DNA from: Euzebyaceae bacterium
GTDB taxonomy: Bacteria; Actinomycetota; Nitriliruptoria; Euzebyales; Egibacteraceae
Direction of reading: 5' to 3'
DNA length: 13,456 nucleotides
Assembly: GCA_013696915.1 (NCBI GenBank)
Contig: JACCXR010000465.1
Location: 1-13,456, forward strand
The translations under genes and the position numbers were made by a program. The notes below the pieces were generated by a model. It ran no database searches. It was not told the DNA's origin and saw nothing but the letters and a program-made list of their open reading frames with translations. Position 1 is the first letter of the stretch, and every line of letters starts with the position of its first letter. Positions 5,776 to 13,394 of the stretch are shown piece after piece.

Positions 5776-8700
5776 CTAGGCCGCGGCGGCGGAGCGAGCG
5801 GCCGGCGCGGATTGGGGCAGGGACGCGAAGGGCCCGAGCGACAGCAGCGCATCGACGTCGTCGGGGACCAGCGGCCGTGAGAAGCGGTAGCCCTGCCCGT
5901 AAAGACAGCCCATCGCGCGCAGCAGGTCCGCCTGCTCCGCCATCTCGATGCCCTCGGCCACCGTGTCGAGCCCCAGGTTGGCCGCCACCTCGACCATCGC
6001 GCGGCTCAGCACCTCGTCCTCGGTCCGGCGGGACAGCCCGTCCACGAACTCCTTCGCGATCTTCAGCGTGTCGACCGGCAGCTGCCGCAGGTAGCTGAAG
6101 GACGAGTAGCCGGTCCCGAAGTCGTCGATGGCGACGCGCACGCCCAGGCGCCGGACCTCGGCCAGCTGGCCCACGCTGCCCGCCATGTTCTCCATGAGCA
6201 CGGTCTCGGTGATCTCCAGGGTGAGGTCGCGCGGATCGAGGCCGGTCCGGTCCAGGACGGCCTTGACCTCGCGGGCGAATCCCGGCTGCTGCAGCTGCAC
6301 CGCCGAGAGGTTGACGTTGACCGTCAGCCCCGCGAAGCCGGCGTGGTCCTGCTGCCAGCGCCGCGTCGATGCGCACGCCTGCTCAAGAACCCAGCGGCCG
6401 AGCGGCAGGATGAGCCCGGTCTCCTCTGCCAGCGGGATGAAGTCGTCGGGGTTTATCAGACCGTGGCGGGGGTGCTCCCACCTGGCCAGCGCCTCGAGCC
6501 CGGCGACGCGGCCCGTGGCGAGTTCGACGATGGGTTGGTAGTGCAGCCGCAGGCCCCCAGAGGTGAGCGCGTGCTGGAGGTCGGCCCGCATCTCCAGGCG
6601 GTCGAGCAGCGCGGTGTGCATGCTGGCCCGGAAGGTCGCGTGGCGGCCCTTCCCCTCGGCTTTCGCCGCGTACATCGCGACGTCGGCGTTGCGCAGCAGC
6701 TCGTCGGCGGTGAGGTCGCACGCCGCGCTGAGGGCGATGCCGATGCTGGCGTGGACGGGCAGTTCCCGGCCGGCGAGCGCGGTGGGAACCTGCAGGGCAG
6801 CGATGATGCGGTCGGCGACCTCTTGCGCCCCGCCGGCGTCGACGTCCTCGAGCAGCACGGCGAACTCGTCGCCGCCGAGCCGGGCGGCCGTGTCACCCGG
6901 CCGTATGCAGGCCTGGAGCCTGCCGGCCACGATGCGCAGGAGGTCGTCCCCGGCGGCGTGGCCGAGCGAGTCGTTGACCGTCTTGAACTCGTCGAGGTCG
7001 CAGAAGAGCACGGCGACGGCGCCGCCGGACCGGTGGCCCACGGTGAGCGCGTGCTGTGCCCGGTCGGTGAACAGCGGCCGATTCGCGAGGCCCGTGAGCG
7101 CGTCGTGGAACGCCTGGTGAGTGAGCTGGCTCTCGAAGGCCTTGCGCTCGCTCACGTCGCGCAGGGTGAGGACCATCCCGCGCACGTTGTCGTCGTCGAA
7201 CAGGTTGTTGGCGACCACTTCCACGTCGACCAGGGAGCCGTCCGGGCGGGCGACCCGCCACTCGGCCGGTGGCCCGACGCCGGGTCGGCCTGCGGCCTCG
7301 ATCAGGAAGGCCATGCCCTTGCCGACGTCGTCGGAATGCCACAGCCGTGCGGGGGTGCCGCCGGCGACCGCCGCCGGCTCGTGTCCGAGCACCCGCAGCA
7401 CCGACGGCGTGACGTAGCGGACGGTGAGGTCGGGGGCCAGCACGGCGATCACGTCGGACGAGTTCAGCACCAGCGCTCCCAGACGCTCTTCACTGCGACG
7501 GCGCTGGAGGTCCTCCGAGAGCACGGCCGCGTCCGCGGCGAGGGCCGCCTGGGCGGCGAGGGACCCGAGCGCTTCGAGGACCGGCCCCGTCAGGGGGGCG
7601 CTCGAGGCGGCGGCGACCAGACCCCCGAGCGTGCCCTGGACCCGCACGGGAACGAGAGTCACGACCTCGGCGCCGTCGGTCAGCGCGAAGGCCGCCGCGA
7701 CCGCGGAGGCCTCGTCGCCCCCGAGGGTGACGGGCGCGAACATGCGCAGCGATTCAAGCGCTGCACCGGGCAGCGCGCCGGAGAACTCCGGCGGCGCCAG
7801 GCTGGCGCGTACGCCGGTGCCCTCCAGGTCCGCCAGGAGAGCACGCGCGGCCTCCTCGACGACCGCCGCGATCGCTTGGCGGTCCACGGCGGCCACGAGC
7901 CCCGCCGCCGCCCGCCGCAGCGTCGTCTCCTGCGTGACCGCGCGCTCCTTGCGTTCCACCGCCGTCCGGAGGTTCCGCAGCAGCCCGCCGGTCCGCGCGA
8001 GCACCAGCAGGAACAGCGCCGCGGACGCGAGGGCGACGAGGACGCCGTCGGGGGAGGAGTCGCGGACGCTGACGAACGCCTCGACCGCGGGCGCGACCAG
8101 CGACGCGCAGGCGAGGACCGCGAGCCGCCTGACCGTCAACCTGCGCCCATGCTGCGGGCTCGGTTCGGAGAGCGCCCGCATCGACGGGTGCAGGGCGGCG
8201 GCGCCCAGCAGGAGGTAGTACGCGATCCACCCGGCGTCGAGGTGGCCGCCGAGGTCGTAGCCCCCGGTGAGCTGGCTGAGTCCGTAGATGACGTCGGTCA
8301 CGAGGAGGCACGCGATGGACAGGCCGAACAGCCAGAACGCCGTTCCCCGCCTGCCGCCGCCGACGGCGAGCCGGGCGAACACCGCCAGGACGAGCACGTC
8401 CATGATCGGGTAGGCGATCGACGCCACGCGCTCCAGTTCGCCCAGGGACGCATCCCGGAAGTACGGCACGATCAGGAACAGCCAGCCGAGCAGGCCCATC
8501 CCGGTGGAGATGATCAGCGCATCGGTCAGCGCGGCCCCGTCCCCGCCCGGGCTGCGGCCGCGGACGAGGATCAGCAGCCCCGCGATCAGGAGCGGATAGG
8601 TGCCGAGGTAGAAGACGTCACCGAGTGACGGGAACGGGAAGTCGAACGTGTAGTACAGCAGGTCGCCGATGACGAAGAGCACCTGGCTCGCCGCGAACAG

Positions 8701-8892
8701 GCACCACGCGACGGAGCGACCGGGGCGGTGCCAGCGCGCCCCGACGAGCACCGCCGCCGCAGCGGACAGCCCGAGGGCGTTGAAGACCAGCCCCTCCCCC
8801 GCCACGCCGGGCAGGAAGAAGTAGGCCAGGGCACCGACGGATCCGATGACCAGGTAGAGCTGCCAGGCACGTGTCCTCATCACGGTGTCCAT
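5776..8892 (-). CDS. Membrane PAS-GGDEF-EAL cyclic-di-GMP enzyme, 1038 aa
   Basis: Bifunctional or switchable cyclic-di-GMP synthase/phosphodiesterase in the membrane. Residues about 10-300 hold roughly nine hydrophobic helices with a conserved-looking loop (DLLYYTFDFPFPSLGDVFYL, 77-96), an integral sensor of a kind seen in actinobacterial cyclases. Residues 320-460 are a GAF-like region, 465-585 a PAS domain ending DVSERK. The GGDEF domain (590-755) has CDLDEFKTVNDSLGHAAGD, intact GGDEF at 673-677 and an intact inhibitory I-site RPGD at 664-667, five residues upstream. The EAL domain (765-1020) keeps EALAR (800), NVNLS, the second Glu in EITET, DDFGTG (923-928), Lys944, Glu980 in AEGIE and Gln1000 in GQGY, so hydrolysis looks possible; KIAK replaces the usual KIDR. 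ATG 8892 has no clear ribosome site; ATG 8880 (residue 5) is an equally weak alternative. It is divergent from the PLP-enzyme gene. Confidence 0.93.
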   Translation of the reverse strand: MDTVMRTRAWQLYLVIGSVGALAYFFLPGVAGEGLVFNALGLSAAAAVLVGARWHRPGRSVAWCLFAASQVLFVIGDLLYYTFDFPFPSLGDVFYLGTYPLLIAGLLILVRGRSPGGDGAALTDALIISTGMGLLGWLFLIVPYFRDASLGELERVASIAYPIMDVLVLAVFARLAVGGGRRGTAFWLFGLSIACLLVTDVIYGLSQLTGGYDLGGHLDAGWIAYYLLLGAAALHPSMRALSEPSPQHGRRLTVRRLAVLACASLVAPAVEAFVSVRDSSPDGVLVALASAALFLLVLARTGGLLRNLRTAVERKERAVTQETTLRRAAAGLVAAVDRQAIAAVVEEAARALLADLEGTGVRASLAPPEFSGALPGAALESLRMFAPVTLGGDEASAVAAAFALTDGAEVVTLVPVRVQGTLGGLVAAASSAPLTGPVLEALGSLAAQAALAADAAVLSEDLQRRRSEERLGALVLNSSDVIAVLAPDLTVRYVTPSVLRVLGHEPAAVAGGTPARLWHSDDVGKGMAFLIEAAGRPGVGPPAEWRVARPDGSLVDVEVVANNLFDDDNVRGMVLTLRDVSERKAFESQLTHQAFHDALTGLANRPLFTDRAQHALTVGHRSGGAVAVLFCDLDEFKTVNDSLGHAAGDDLLRIVAGRLQACIRPGDTAARLGGDEFAVLLEDVDAGGAQEVADRIIAALQVPTALAGRELPVHASIGIALSAACDLTADELLRNADVAMYAAKAEGKGRHATFRASMHTALLDRLEMRADLQHALTSGGLRLHYQPIVELATGRVAGLEALARWEHPRHGLINPDDFIPLAEETGLILPLGRWVLEQACASTRRWQQDHAGFAGLTVNVNLSAVQLQQPGFAREVKAVLDRTGLDPRDLTLEITETVLMENMAGSVGQLAEVRRLGVRVAIDDFGTGYSSFSYLRQLPVDTLKIAKEFVDGLSRRTEDEVLSRAMVEVAANLGLDTVAEGIEMAEQADLLRAMGCLYGQGYRFSRPLVPDDVDALLSLGPFASLPQSAPAARSAAAA

Positions 8893-9058
8893 CGGACGCC
8901 GGGGGCCGCGGTTTAGCGTTGCACGGCGGCGCGGCTGGGCGGGCGGGGTTCGGCGAGGGACTTCAGACGCGGCTCAAGTCCCCGCCGCAGCGACCGATGA
9001 GGGGCCGCGCCGCAGCGGTGCACCCCGTTCCGCCCCCGGTTGATCATCGGAGTCTGCG
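8893..9058. promoter_or_regulatory. Divergent intergenic region between GGDEF-EAL and PLP-enzyme genes
   Basis: These 166 bases hold the 5' ends of two divergent genes. The main visible structure is a large inverted repeat, listed separately. GGAG at 9049-9052 is the ribosome site of the PLP-enzyme gene and supports its TTG start. No strong promoter hexamers were recognised. Confidence 0.4.
8952..8986. repeat. 11-bp inverted repeat in divergent promoter region
   Basis: GGGACTT (8957-8963) and AAGTCCC (8976-8982) are perfect arms around a 12-base loop. The pairing continues outward with GGCG (8952-8955) against CGCC (8983-8986) after one bulged A at 8956. This is an operator-sized dyad or an RNA hairpin in one of the two leaders, about 70 bases upstream of both starts. 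There is no T-run on either side. Confidence 0.6.
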
Positions 9059-10351
9059 TTGGACCTGCTCGTCCGCTCCCGGAAGTCCCCGCTCCCGCTG
9101 GGCGGTCCGCCCGCGCCGGCGCCGACCACGCGAGCGGGGCGCTGGCACGCCACCTCCGACCTGGGCCGGCTGTGCGCGACGCACCCGATGATGGACGCGG
9201 TCATCGACGAGATCGACGGGCGCCGCATCCGCGTCGGGGACCAGTGGCTCGCGGACTTCGCGTCCTGCAACTACCTCGGGCTCGACCTCGACGAGGAGAT
9301 CATCGCGGCGGTGCCCGAGTACCTGCGGCGATGGGGCACCCACCCCAGCTGGTCGCGGCTGCTCGGCAGTCCCGTCCTCTACGAGCAGATCGAGTCGGAC
9401 CTGACCGCCCTGCTCGGCGCCGAGGACACGTTGGTCATGCCGACGATCACGCACATCCACAACTCGGTCATCCCGGCGCTCGCCGCCAAGGGCGCCGTCT
9501 TCATGGACGCGCAGGCCCACAAGACGATCTACGACGGCTGCGCCGCGGCGACGGCCCAGGGCGCGAGGGTCCTCCGCTACCGCCACGACGATCTCGAGCA
9601 GCTCGCCGGCATGCTCGAGGGCAGCCGGCAGGGGCCGCGCCTGATCTGCATGGACGGCGTGAACTCGATGACCGGCAACGCCCCGGACCTCGCGTCGTTC
9701 GCCGCACTGGCCCGCCGCCACGACGCCCTGCTCTACGTCGACGACGCGCACGGCTTCGGCGTGATCGGGGAGCGCAGCCCGGGGGAGAGCTGCGTCTACG
9801 GCGACCGCGGCAACAGCATCGTGCGGCACTGCGGGGAGCGCTACGACAACGTCGTGCTCGTCGGCGGCTTCTCGAAGGCGTACTCGTCGCTGCTCGCGTT
9901 CCTCGCGCTGCCGACGGTCGTCAAGGACTACCTCAAGGTGACGGCGGCGCCGTACCTGTACTCGGGCCCCTCACCGGTCGCGTCGCTCGCCACCGTCATC
10001 GAAGGCCTGCGGGTCAACGACCTGCGTGGGGACGCCCTGCGTGCGAACCTGTGCCGCAAGACCGCGGTCGTGCTCGACCGCGTCCACGCGCTCGGCGCCT
10101 TCACCCCCAACACCTCCGGCTTCCCGATCATCGAGCTTCCGCTCGCGGACGGCGACGACATCGACGCGGTCGGCCGGTACCTGTTCGGCCGCGGCATCTA
10201 CGTGACCCTCGCCGCGTACCCGCTGGTCCCGCGCCACCAGGTCGGGTTCCGGGTGCAGGTCACGGCTGCGAACACCGACGAGGAGATCGCGGCGCTCGTC
10301 GACGTGCTGTCCGAGGTGGCGGACCGTTTCGGCTTCCAGCCGGCGCCCTGA
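9059..10351 (+). CDS. Alpha-oxoamine synthase-family PLP enzyme (AONS/KBL-like), divergent, 430 aa
   Basis: A fold-type I PLP enzyme of the family that condenses an amino acid with an acyl thioester to give an alpha-amino ketone (8-amino-7-oxononanoate synthase, 2-amino-3-ketobutyrate ligase, serine palmitoyltransferase and relatives). Visible landmarks: FASCNYLGL (67-75), the PLP-stacking His154 in DAQAHKTIYDGC, Ser203 in DGVNSMTG, Asp228 and His231 in YVDDAHGFG, and the Schiff-base Lys273 in GGFSKAYSS. Two places differ from standard members: the glycine-rich GSGGSR stretch reads GTHPSWSRLLGS (93-104), and the Thr three residues before the lysine is Gly270. The substrate is therefore not predictable, and a biotin role is unlikely without other bio genes nearby. 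TTG 9059 is supported by GGAG six bases upstream and the complete N-terminus. An exporter-like MFS gene follows after 104 bases. About 40 extra N-terminal residues are basic and Pro-rich. Confidence 0.85.
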   Translation: MDLLVRSRKSPLPLGGPPAPAPTTRAGRWHATSDLGRLCATHPMMDAVIDEIDGRRIRVGDQWLADFASCNYLGLDLDEEIIAAVPEYLRRWGTHPSWSRLLGSPVLYEQIESDLTALLGAEDTLVMPTITHIHNSVIPALAAKGAVFMDAQAHKTIYDGCAAATAQGARVLRYRHDDLEQLAGMLEGSRQGPRLICMDGVNSMTGNAPDLASFAALARRHDALLYVDDAHGFGVIGERSPGESCVYGDRGNSIVRHCGERYDNVVLVGGFSKAYSSLLAFLALPTVVKDYLKVTAAPYLYSGPSPVASLATVIEGLRVNDLRGDALRANLCRKTAVVLDRVHALGAFTPNTSGFPIIELPLADGDDIDAVGRYLFGRGIYVTLAAYPLVPRHQVGFRVQVTAANTDEEIAALVDVLSEVADRFGFQPAP

Positions 10352-10356
10352 GCCGT

Positions 10357-10385
10357 GAATCGCCGAGGCTCGTCCGAGGCGATTC
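10357..10385. terminator. Hairpin just after the PLP-enzyme gene
   Basis: GAATCGCC (10357-10364) pairs perfectly with GGCGATTC (10378-10385) around a 13-base loop, beginning 5 bases after the stop codon. TCGTT follows on the plus strand, a short and weak T-containing tail. Position and stem favour a transcription end for the PLP-enzyme gene. Confidence 0.55.
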
Positions 10386-10401
10386 TCGTTACCTCGGTTG
10401 T

Positions 10402-10422
10402 GGCGGTCGCGCCGCGACCGCC
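10402..10422. terminator. Second perfect hairpin before the MFS gene
   Basis: GGCGGTCGC (10402-10410) and GCGACCGCC (10414-10422) form a perfect 9-bp GC stem with a 3-base loop, 33 bases before the MFS start. There is no T-run. It may be a second terminator, a processing site, or a hairpin in the MFS leader. Confidence 0.5.
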
Positions 10423-10455
10423 CTGGGATTCTGATCCGGGCCGGGTGGGACGACG

Positions 10456-11757
10456 ATGAGGCGCATGCTCTCGGGCGTCCGGATGGCGGCGCCCCTGCGG
10501 ATCCGGGACTTCCGGCTGCTCTGGTCGGGCCTGACGGTGTCGCTGGTCGGCGACGGAGTCTTCTACGTCGCCCTCGCGTGGCAGGTCTACGAACTCTCGA
10601 ACGCCCCCACCGCGCTGTCGGTCGTCGGCGTCGCGATGACGGTCCCGCAGGTGGCCTTCCTCCTGCTCGGAGGGGTCCTGAGCGACCGGATGGACCGCCG
10701 GCGGATCATGCTGGCCGCGGACGTCACCCGCGGCGTGGCGGTGGGCGCGATCGGGCTGCTGTCGCTGTCGGGCCACCTGAAGCTGTGGCACGTGGCGGTG
10801 CTTGCCGCCGTCTACGGCGCCGGGGCGGCGTTCTTCGGCCCGGCGTTCGACGCGATCGTGCCGGACATCGTGCCGGCGGACCTCCTGGGGGAGGCCAACG
10901 CGCTCGAGCAGTTCGTCCGCCCCATCGCGCTGCGCATGGGCGGCCCCGCGCTGGGCGGTGCACTCATCGCCGTCTGGGGGTCGGGGGGCGCGTTCCTCGT
11001 CGATGCCGGCAGCTTCCTGGTGTCGGCGGCGTTCCTGCTCGCTGTGCGCGGCCGAGGGGCCCCGGCGCGCGCGGACTCCGAACCGCCGCCGTCCGCCGTG
11101 CGCGAGATCCGCGAGGGGTACACCTACGTCCGCTCGCACGTCTGGCTGTGGGGGACGTTCGTCGCGGCGTCCTTCGCGTACCTGCTCTTCATGGGGCCGA
11201 CGGAGGTACTCCTGCCGTTCGTGGTGCGCAACGACCTCGGCGGCTCCGCCGGTGACCTCGGGATGGTCTTCGCCGTCGGCGGGATCGGCGCCGTCGCGGC
11301 ATCGCTCGTGATGGGTCAGCGCGGTCAGCCCCGCCGCCACATGACGTTCGTGTACACGACCTGGGCCGTCGCGACCTTCGCCGTCGCCGGCTACGGGCTC
11401 GCGACCCTGCCGTGGCACCTCATGGCCGCCTGCTTCGTCTTCAACGCGCTCGAGTCGGCCGGCACGATCGTGTGGTCGACGACCAAGCACCGTCTCGTCC
11501 CGCCGGCGCTGCTCGGCCGCGTCTCGAGCTACGACTGGTTCGTGTCGATCGGCCTGCTGCCGGTGTCCTTCGCGCTCACCGGGCCGGCCGCGGCACTGCT
11601 CGGCGCCCGGGGCGCGCTCGTCGCCGCCGGCGTGCTGGGCGGCGTCGTCACGATCGGCTTCCTGTTCCTCCCCGGGATGCGGGCGATCGAGCGGGACCAG
11701 GCTCCCGCGCCCGCCCCGCTGGACGCCGAGGCGCCGGTCGCAGCCCTCATCCCGTGA
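10456..11757 (+). CDS. MFS permease, exporter-like, 433 aa
   Basis: A major facilitator superfamily transporter with about twelve hydrophobic helices and a charged central loop near residues 195-215. The cytoplasmic loop between helices 2 and 3 carries the family's motif A in the form GGVLSDRMDRRRIM (72-85), with the D.R..RR pattern required for gating. Overall layout, including a FFGPAFDAIVPDIVP segment after helix 4 and the NALEQ sequence, is that of the drug/siderophore exporter branch (EntS-like, MFS_3) rather than a sugar importer. The substrate is unknown. The C-terminal 20 residues are Pro/Ala-rich. ATG 10456 has only a weak GGGA upstream (10447-10450); ATG 10465 is close behind. It follows the PLP-enzyme gene in the same direction, which would suit a make-and-export pair, but the two hairpins between them suggest separate control. 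Confidence 0.9.
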   Translation: MRRMLSGVRMAAPLRIRDFRLLWSGLTVSLVGDGVFYVALAWQVYELSNAPTALSVVGVAMTVPQVAFLLLGGVLSDRMDRRRIMLAADVTRGVAVGAIGLLSLSGHLKLWHVAVLAAVYGAGAAFFGPAFDAIVPDIVPADLLGEANALEQFVRPIALRMGGPALGGALIAVWGSGGAFLVDAGSFLVSAAFLLAVRGRGAPARADSEPPPSAVREIREGYTYVRSHVWLWGTFVAASFAYLLFMGPTEVLLPFVVRNDLGGSAGDLGMVFAVGGIGAVAASLVMGQRGQPRRHMTFVYTTWAVATFAVAGYGLATLPWHLMAACFVFNALESAGTIVWSTTKHRLVPPALLGRVSSYDWFVSIGLLPVSFALTGPAAALLGARGALVAAGVLGGVVTIGFLFLPGMRAIERDQAPAPAPLDAEAPVAALIP

Positions 11758-11858
11758 CGGGCGGCGTCCTGCGGGCGCTGGCCGCGCTCGACGACGCGTT
11801 CGGCCGGCAGGACCTCGCCGGTTCGGAGCCGACCGCGTCCGCGAGTGCGTCAGCGTGA
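11754..11858 (+). CDS. Possible 34-aa ORF overlapping the MFS stop
   Basis: A GTG at 11754 overlaps the MFS stop codon in a GTGA arrangement that allows translational coupling. It opens a 34-residue frame with an Ala/Leu-rich helix (LRALAALDDAFGRQDLAG) and a Thr/Ser/Ala tail, ending within the 3' end of the convergent propeller gene. There is no separate ribosome site and the composition is what random GC-rich DNA gives, so this is only a candidate. Confidence 0.18.
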   Translation: MTGGVLRALAALDDAFGRQDLAGSEPTASASASA

Positions 11859-13076
11859 GGGCAGTTGGGCGTACCGCTCCTGCTTGACGCGGTTGACGCT
11901 CGTGAAGTCACCGCCGATGCGCAGCGCGTCGGCGTCCGGCGCGATCACCCACACCCCGAGGTTGCCGGCGACGTCGGGCTTGAAGTTCTGGTCCACCACG
12001 CCCGTGCGCGCGTCGGCTGCGGCCAGGCGCTTGCGGACGATGAAGCTGCCGTCGGGGTTGTTCCCGAAACGCTGATAGAAGTGGCCGCCGGCGTAGAGCT
12101 TCCCGTCGCGGACGGCGACCGCCTGGACGTCGCCGTCGGCGCGGATGCGCCACCTGCGGGAGCCGGTGCCGGCGTCGTACGCGATCACCTGGCCGCCCGG
12201 CCCGGCGACGGCGACGTAGACCGTCGATCCGTCCACGGCCACGTCGATCAGGACGCACGGGTTCTTGTCGCGGATGCACGCCGCGGCCGGCGTCCAGCCG
12301 TTCAGCGCGCCGGAGCCGGCGTCCACGGAGGCGAGGTAGTCGCGGCTGGTCCCGTTCACGGTGCGGAAGTCGCCGGCGATCACGATCCGCGTGCCGTCAG
12401 AGGTCGGCTCAAGCGACTTGACCGTCGCGCTGGCCGACGGCGACCACGACTGCAGCTGGCCGGTGCCGACGTCGAGCGCCGCGAGCCGCACCCGCGTCGC
12501 ACTGCCGATCTTGTTGAACTGCCCGCCGACGTAGAGGCGCGATCCGAGCACGGTCATGCCGCGGACCGTGGCGCTGGCCTGCGCGACCCACCCGTCGACG
12601 ACCGCGCCCGACGAGGTGCTGAGGGCCGCGAGCCGCCGGCGGGCCTGGCCGTTCACGGTCGTGAACGCCCCGCCGGCGAAGACGCGTGCGCCGTCCGGCG
12701 ACGCCGCCAGGGCGTAGACCACCCCGTCGGCCGACGGGGCCCAAGACGTGACCGGTGCCCCGCTTGCCGCGTCGAGCGCCGCGAGGTTCCGGCGCGCGAC
12801 CGTCTCCCCCGTCGGCGAGCGCAGCTGGGAGAAGCTGCCGCCGATGAACACGCGGCTGCCGACCCGGACGATCGCGTTGACGCGCCCGTTCACCGACCAG
12901 GCGCGTGCAGGCGTCTCGCTGTAGTCGGCGAGCGCGGGCACCGCGCTCCCGAGCACGAGGGCGAGCGTCAGCAGCGCCACCAGGCCGGCGCGGGAGTGGA
13001 GGCGGAAGGACAGTGTGGACAACAGGCACCCCGGGTCGAGTCGTTCCGCGCGCCGAAACTTCAGGACCGGCGGCAC
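11850..13076 (-). CDS. Secreted beta-propeller protein with GGxF repeats, about 408 aa
   Basis: An exported protein of unknown role. A hydrophobic segment (31-47) ending VPALA, with probable cleavage after Ala50, is a Sec signal peptide. The mature part is a run of about 50-residue repeats, each with a V..L/V...G.R.F.GG.F strand pattern followed by LAALD..TG. The GG.F landmark (AGDF in the fourth) recurs at residues 79, 135, 184, 234, 330 and 388, the layout of delta-60/DUF5122-type beta-propellers. Cys267 and Cys274, in CIRDKNPC, could form a surface disulfide. There is no sortase motif, lipobox or second membrane segment, so it is probably released or wall-associated. The start is uncertain: GTG 13076 has no ribosome site and gives a 28-residue basic pre-signal stretch, whereas TTG 13022 gives a normal signal peptide, with GGGGTG four bases upstream. 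It converges with the MFS gene. Confidence 0.85.
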   Translation of the reverse strand: MPPVLKFRRAERLDPGCLLSTLSFRLHSRAGLVALLTLALVLGSAVPALADYSETPARAWSVNGRVNAIVRVGSRVFIGGSFSQLRSPTGETVARRNLAALDAASGAPVTSWAPSADGVVYALAASPDGARVFAGGAFTTVNGQARRRLAALSTSSGAVVDGWVAQASATVRGMTVLGSRLYVGGQFNKIGSATRVRLAALDVGTGQLQSWSPSASATVKSLEPTSDGTRIVIAGDFRTVNGTSRDYLASVDAGSGALNGWTPAAACIRDKNPCVLIDVAVDGSTVYVAVAGPGGQVIAYDAGTGSRRWRIRADGDVQAVAVRDGKLYAGGHFYQRFGNNPDGSFIVRKRLAAADARTGVVDQNFKPDVAGNLGVWVIAPDADALRIGGDFTSVNRVKQERYAQLPSR

Positions 13077-13281
13077 GCATGACTGTGCTGCGATGAGTCC
13101 GGCTCACCGCCCGGCTCACGAATGCGAGGTGGCGGCTGCCGACGCCATGATGCCACCGGCGCCGGGGGGTCCCCCATAGCGAAATATGACCAAGTGTGAC
13201 GCTGCGTTCCGCCACCGCGCTGCGGTGGTAGCCCTCTCAGCGCGGCCCAGGCGCCGGCGTGTGGGCGCGCAGGCCTCCGAG

Positions 13282-13344
13282 CGCATCGTTCGAAGGCTAG
13301 GCGCTGATTGCTGCGTCTACCCTTTCAAGGGTTGTGGGTGGCGC
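13282..13344. repeat. Copy 1 of a 63-bp direct repeat (period 113 bp)
   Basis: This copy is identical to the one at 13395-13456 except for one extra T. The repeat begins CGCATCGTTCGAAGG and ends GGGTTGTGGGTGGCGC. It contains the palindrome TTCGAA and, near its 3' end, the dyad ACCCTT...AAGGGT; the extra T is in the centre of this dyad. Similarity continues upstream with a shared GCGCAGGCC (13267-13275). Confidence 0.9.
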
Positions 13345-13360
13345 TGTCGGGAGCCCGAGC

Positions 13361-13378
13361 GGGGCGCGCGAGCGCCCC
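13361..13378. repeat. GC hairpin with GCGA tetraloop between repeat copies
   Basis: GGGGCGC (13361-13367), loop GCGA, GCGCCCC (13372-13378), extended by the flanking C13360-G13379 pair to 8 bp. The loop is of the GNRA type that stabilises RNA hairpins. It lies in the spacer of the 113-bp unit. Confidence 0.6.
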
Positions 13379-13394
13379 GGCGCAGGCCCTCCGC

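Noticed and set aside
6343..8628. Plus-strand open frame (761 codons) opposite the GGDEF-EAL gene
   Set aside because: Antisense shadow without any recognisable domain; the opposite strand encodes intact GGDEF and EAL motifs.
10357..10422. Riboswitch in front of the MFS gene
   Set aside because: Two simple hairpins without conserved aptamer-like sequence; I could not match any known riboswitch class.
9040..10434. Plus-strand frame overlapping the PLP-enzyme gene
   Set aside because: Arg/Pro/Gly-rich frame-shifted shadow; the frame from 9059 carries the PLP motifs.
11865..13082. Plus-strand frame opposite the propeller gene
   Set aside because: No domains and an Arg/Ala/Val-rich composition; the minus strand has a signal peptide and regular GGxF repeats.
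13282..13344. tRNA gene suggested by GTTCGAA
   Set aside because: The bases either side of the TTCGAAG loop do not pair as a T-stem and no acceptor or anticodon arms can be drawn.
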